64,000 nucleotides of DNA from contig NZ_JASITB010000003.1 in assembly GCF_030063455.1 (NCBI RefSeq), forward strand, positions 357,035-421,034, written 5' to 3'. The position numbers and the translations under genes were made by a program. The notes beneath the pieces were generated by a model, which searched no databases, was not told where the DNA came from, and saw nothing but the letters and a program-made list of their open reading frames with translations. Source of the stretch: Cryobacterium sp. PH31-O1. GTDB lineage: Bacteria > Actinomycetota > Actinomycetes > Actinomycetales > Microbacteriaceae. Shown piece after piece: positions 62,848 to 64,000 of the stretch (positions within the stretch are counted from its first letter, which is position 1; each line of letters opens with the position of its first letter).

Positions 62848-63845
62848 GTACTGCCGTCAATGACAAAGTTCGTGACACCGACGTGCTTCCCGAACGGATC
62901 AAGCACTTTCCCTTTCCGTTTTCCGGAGACATCTACCGCTACAGCGCCAATGTGGAACCGTGCGGCAAGGTCGTCACGACCGAAGCCGGCGCCTGGGGTG
63001 GCCGGCTGCTCCACGTCGACGAGCACTATCTCGCAGAACTCAAGGATCGTGATGAGGTGCTGGATCGGGATCCTTCCCGTCTCCAGGTACTCCCCCACAT
63101 GCGACCCGCCGTATGGGATGCCATCTCCACCCTGCTGCCCGCCCTGGCCGAGGAATACCCGGACACGATGTCTTTCGACCGGGAAGGAAACATCTGTCGG
63201 TGGCGGAACTCCCTGCAAGACCTCGACGTGGAATTCACGTTCGGCGACGACGATTCGCTTCCGATGGGACCATTGCGGTTCTTGGGCAGCCAGATTCAGG
63301 ACGATCTGGTCTTTCTTGATCAGCGCCAGGATTCGTTGTGGCTCGACGCTGGCGTGGTCACCTTCGCGGCCGACTGGTCGGTCGGCTTCGACGTCGGCAT
63401 GAAATTCATGGAAGTCCACCACCCCGTTCCCCGGGTGACGGAAGAGAAGATCGCCAGCCGGGCCGAGCAGTTCTTGATGCGGCTCCAGCCGGGGGAAAAG
63501 TATCGCCGAACCAACTGGACCCTGACCATAGACCGGCGTTTGGATACCTCCACCGAGACCTACCCCAACTGGGCCCATGACCGTGTCACCATTGCCGACG
63601 ATCCGGCCCTGCCGGACAGGCTCCACCTGCGGGTAGAAATTCAGCACATGATTCGTCTCCCGCACTCCGGGGCCGTGCTGTTCATGATCCGAAGCTATTT
63701 GTTGCCGCTCAGGGACATCGCCCGGGTACCGGTCTGGCGGGAGAACATGGGCCGTGTGCTGGCCGAGCTCCCGAACGATATGGCCGAGTACAAGGGCATC
63801 ATCCACTACCGCAAAGCGGCGTCTGATTGGTTGCTGGCCAACTAA
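62844..63845 (+). CDS. dmmC: Haem-dependent oxidative N-demethylase subunit DmmC (DUF3445)
   Basis: 333 aa from GTG 62844, overlapping dmmB as GTGA. DUF3445 family: LLHVDEHYLAELKDRDEVL, LVFLDQRQDSLWLDAGVVTF, ADWSVGFDVGMKFMEVHHPV and the RTNWTLTIDRRLDTSTETYP segment, ending IHYRKAASDW. The family binds haem (possible ligand in MEVHHPV) and demethylates dimethylamine with O2, releasing formaldehyde. Together with DmmAB it yields methylamine for the amine oxidase that starts 52 bp downstream. Confidence 0.9.
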   Translation: MSTAVNDKVRDTDVLPERIKHFPFPFSGDIYRYSANVEPCGKVVTTEAGAWGGRLLHVDEHYLAELKDRDEVLDRDPSRLQVLPHMRPAVWDAISTLLPALAEEYPDTMSFDREGNICRWRNSLQDLDVEFTFGDDDSLPMGPLRFLGSQIQDDLVFLDQRQDSLWLDAGVVTFAADWSVGFDVGMKFMEVHHPVPRVTEEKIASRAEQFLMRLQPGEKYRRTNWTLTIDRRLDTSTETYPNWAHDRVTIADDPALPDRLHLRVEIQHMIRLPHSGAVLFMIRSYLLPLRDIARVPVWRENMGRVLAELPNDMAEYKGIIHYRKAASDWLLAN

Positions 63846-63897
63846 CCACCCTCAATTTTACTGTCTTACCCGTATAGAACAACCGAAGGAGAGAACC

Positions 63898-64000
63898 ATG
63901 ACCATCAGTATTGACACTCAGACCGTTGTCGGCGCACACCCCCTCGATCCGCTGTCGCGCGCCGAGATTTCTCGTGCGGCTGCCATCCTCAAGAACGGAC
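63898..64000 (+). CDS. Copper amine oxidase (primary/methylamine oxidase), N-terminus only
   Basis: 34 codons are visible from ATG 63898, behind GAAGGAGAG, running off the window. MTISIDTQTVV then HPLDPLSRAEISRAAAILKNG is the opening of the N2 domain of actinobacterial copper/topaquinone amine oxidases, where HPLDPL-x-x-x-E is typical. Such enzymes oxidise methylamine to formaldehyde, ammonia and H2O2 in Arthrobacter-type methylotrophs. Placement after dmmABC supports methylamine as substrate. The catalytic part is not visible. Confidence 0.8.
   Translation, partial: MTISIDTQTVVGAHPLDPLSRAEISRAAAILKNG

Overview
The window reads as chromosome from a high-GC actinobacterium, most likely Microbacteriaceae (Cryobacterium/Leifsonia-like). 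I infer this from GC-rich third positions, actinobacterial partners such as OpcA, frequent GTG starts with 4-bp gene overlaps, and very frequent use of the octamer GCATCCGY. No tRNA, rRNA, CRISPR array or intact insertion sequence was recognised.

Left part (1-14.5 kb): a truncated amidohydrolase, a small exported surface protein behind two palindromes, and a two-component system. These are followed by a frameshifted polyprenyl-phosphate sugar transferase, a HicAB pair whose toxin carries two stops, a GH32/68/43-like glycosidase, a GIY-YIG protein, a dispersed-repeat patch and an unknown three-gene cassette with a membrane-GAF-like protein. GDP-fucose genes (gmd-fcl) and a WcaI-like glycosyltransferase open the polysaccharide locus.

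Polysaccharide locus (14.5-25.3 kb, visibly more AT-rich): two hexapeptide acyltransferases plus a decayed third, four glycosyltransferases, a Wzx-like flippase, a Wzy-like polymerase and a membrane acyltransferase. With the sugar transferase and GDP-fucose genes this is a Wzx/Wzy-type fucose-containing surface polysaccharide. It is followed by a scrapyard (25.3-29.6 kb) with gene remnants, a VapBC-type pair and a tyrosine recombinase.

Middle (29.6-35.8 kb): a lactate module with a GntR regulator divergent from lldP and a fused FAD/Fe-S D-lactate dehydrogenase, then a BLUF blue-light sensor and a small acidic protein.

Right part (35.9-64 kb): a methylated-amine and ribulose-monophosphate (RuMP) island. 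One long minus-strand operon holds tkt-tal-rpe-rpiB-gnd-gap-cupin-pfkA; a second holds hxlB(phi)-hxlA(hps)-small ORF-zwf-opcA. Around them sit trimethylamine monooxygenase (tmm), the dimethylamine monooxygenase genes dmmABC, the start of a copper amine oxidase, two paralogous APC permeases, four cupins and LuxR, TetR and GntR/Cache regulators. Together they predict TMA to TMAO, DMA to methylamine plus formaldehyde, methylamine to formaldehyde, then fixation by HPS/PHI and recycling or oxidation through the pentose phosphate enzymes. TMAO demethylase, fructose-bisphosphate aldolase and phosphoglucose isomerase are not in the window.

The most unusual signals are: (i) a nearly identical 125-aa cupin heading both the tmm and dmm units, each behind a similar foldable leader, the tmm copy followed by what looks like a remnant of the dmmA start; and (ii) a promoter-leader block of about 145 bp shared by tkt and hxlB.
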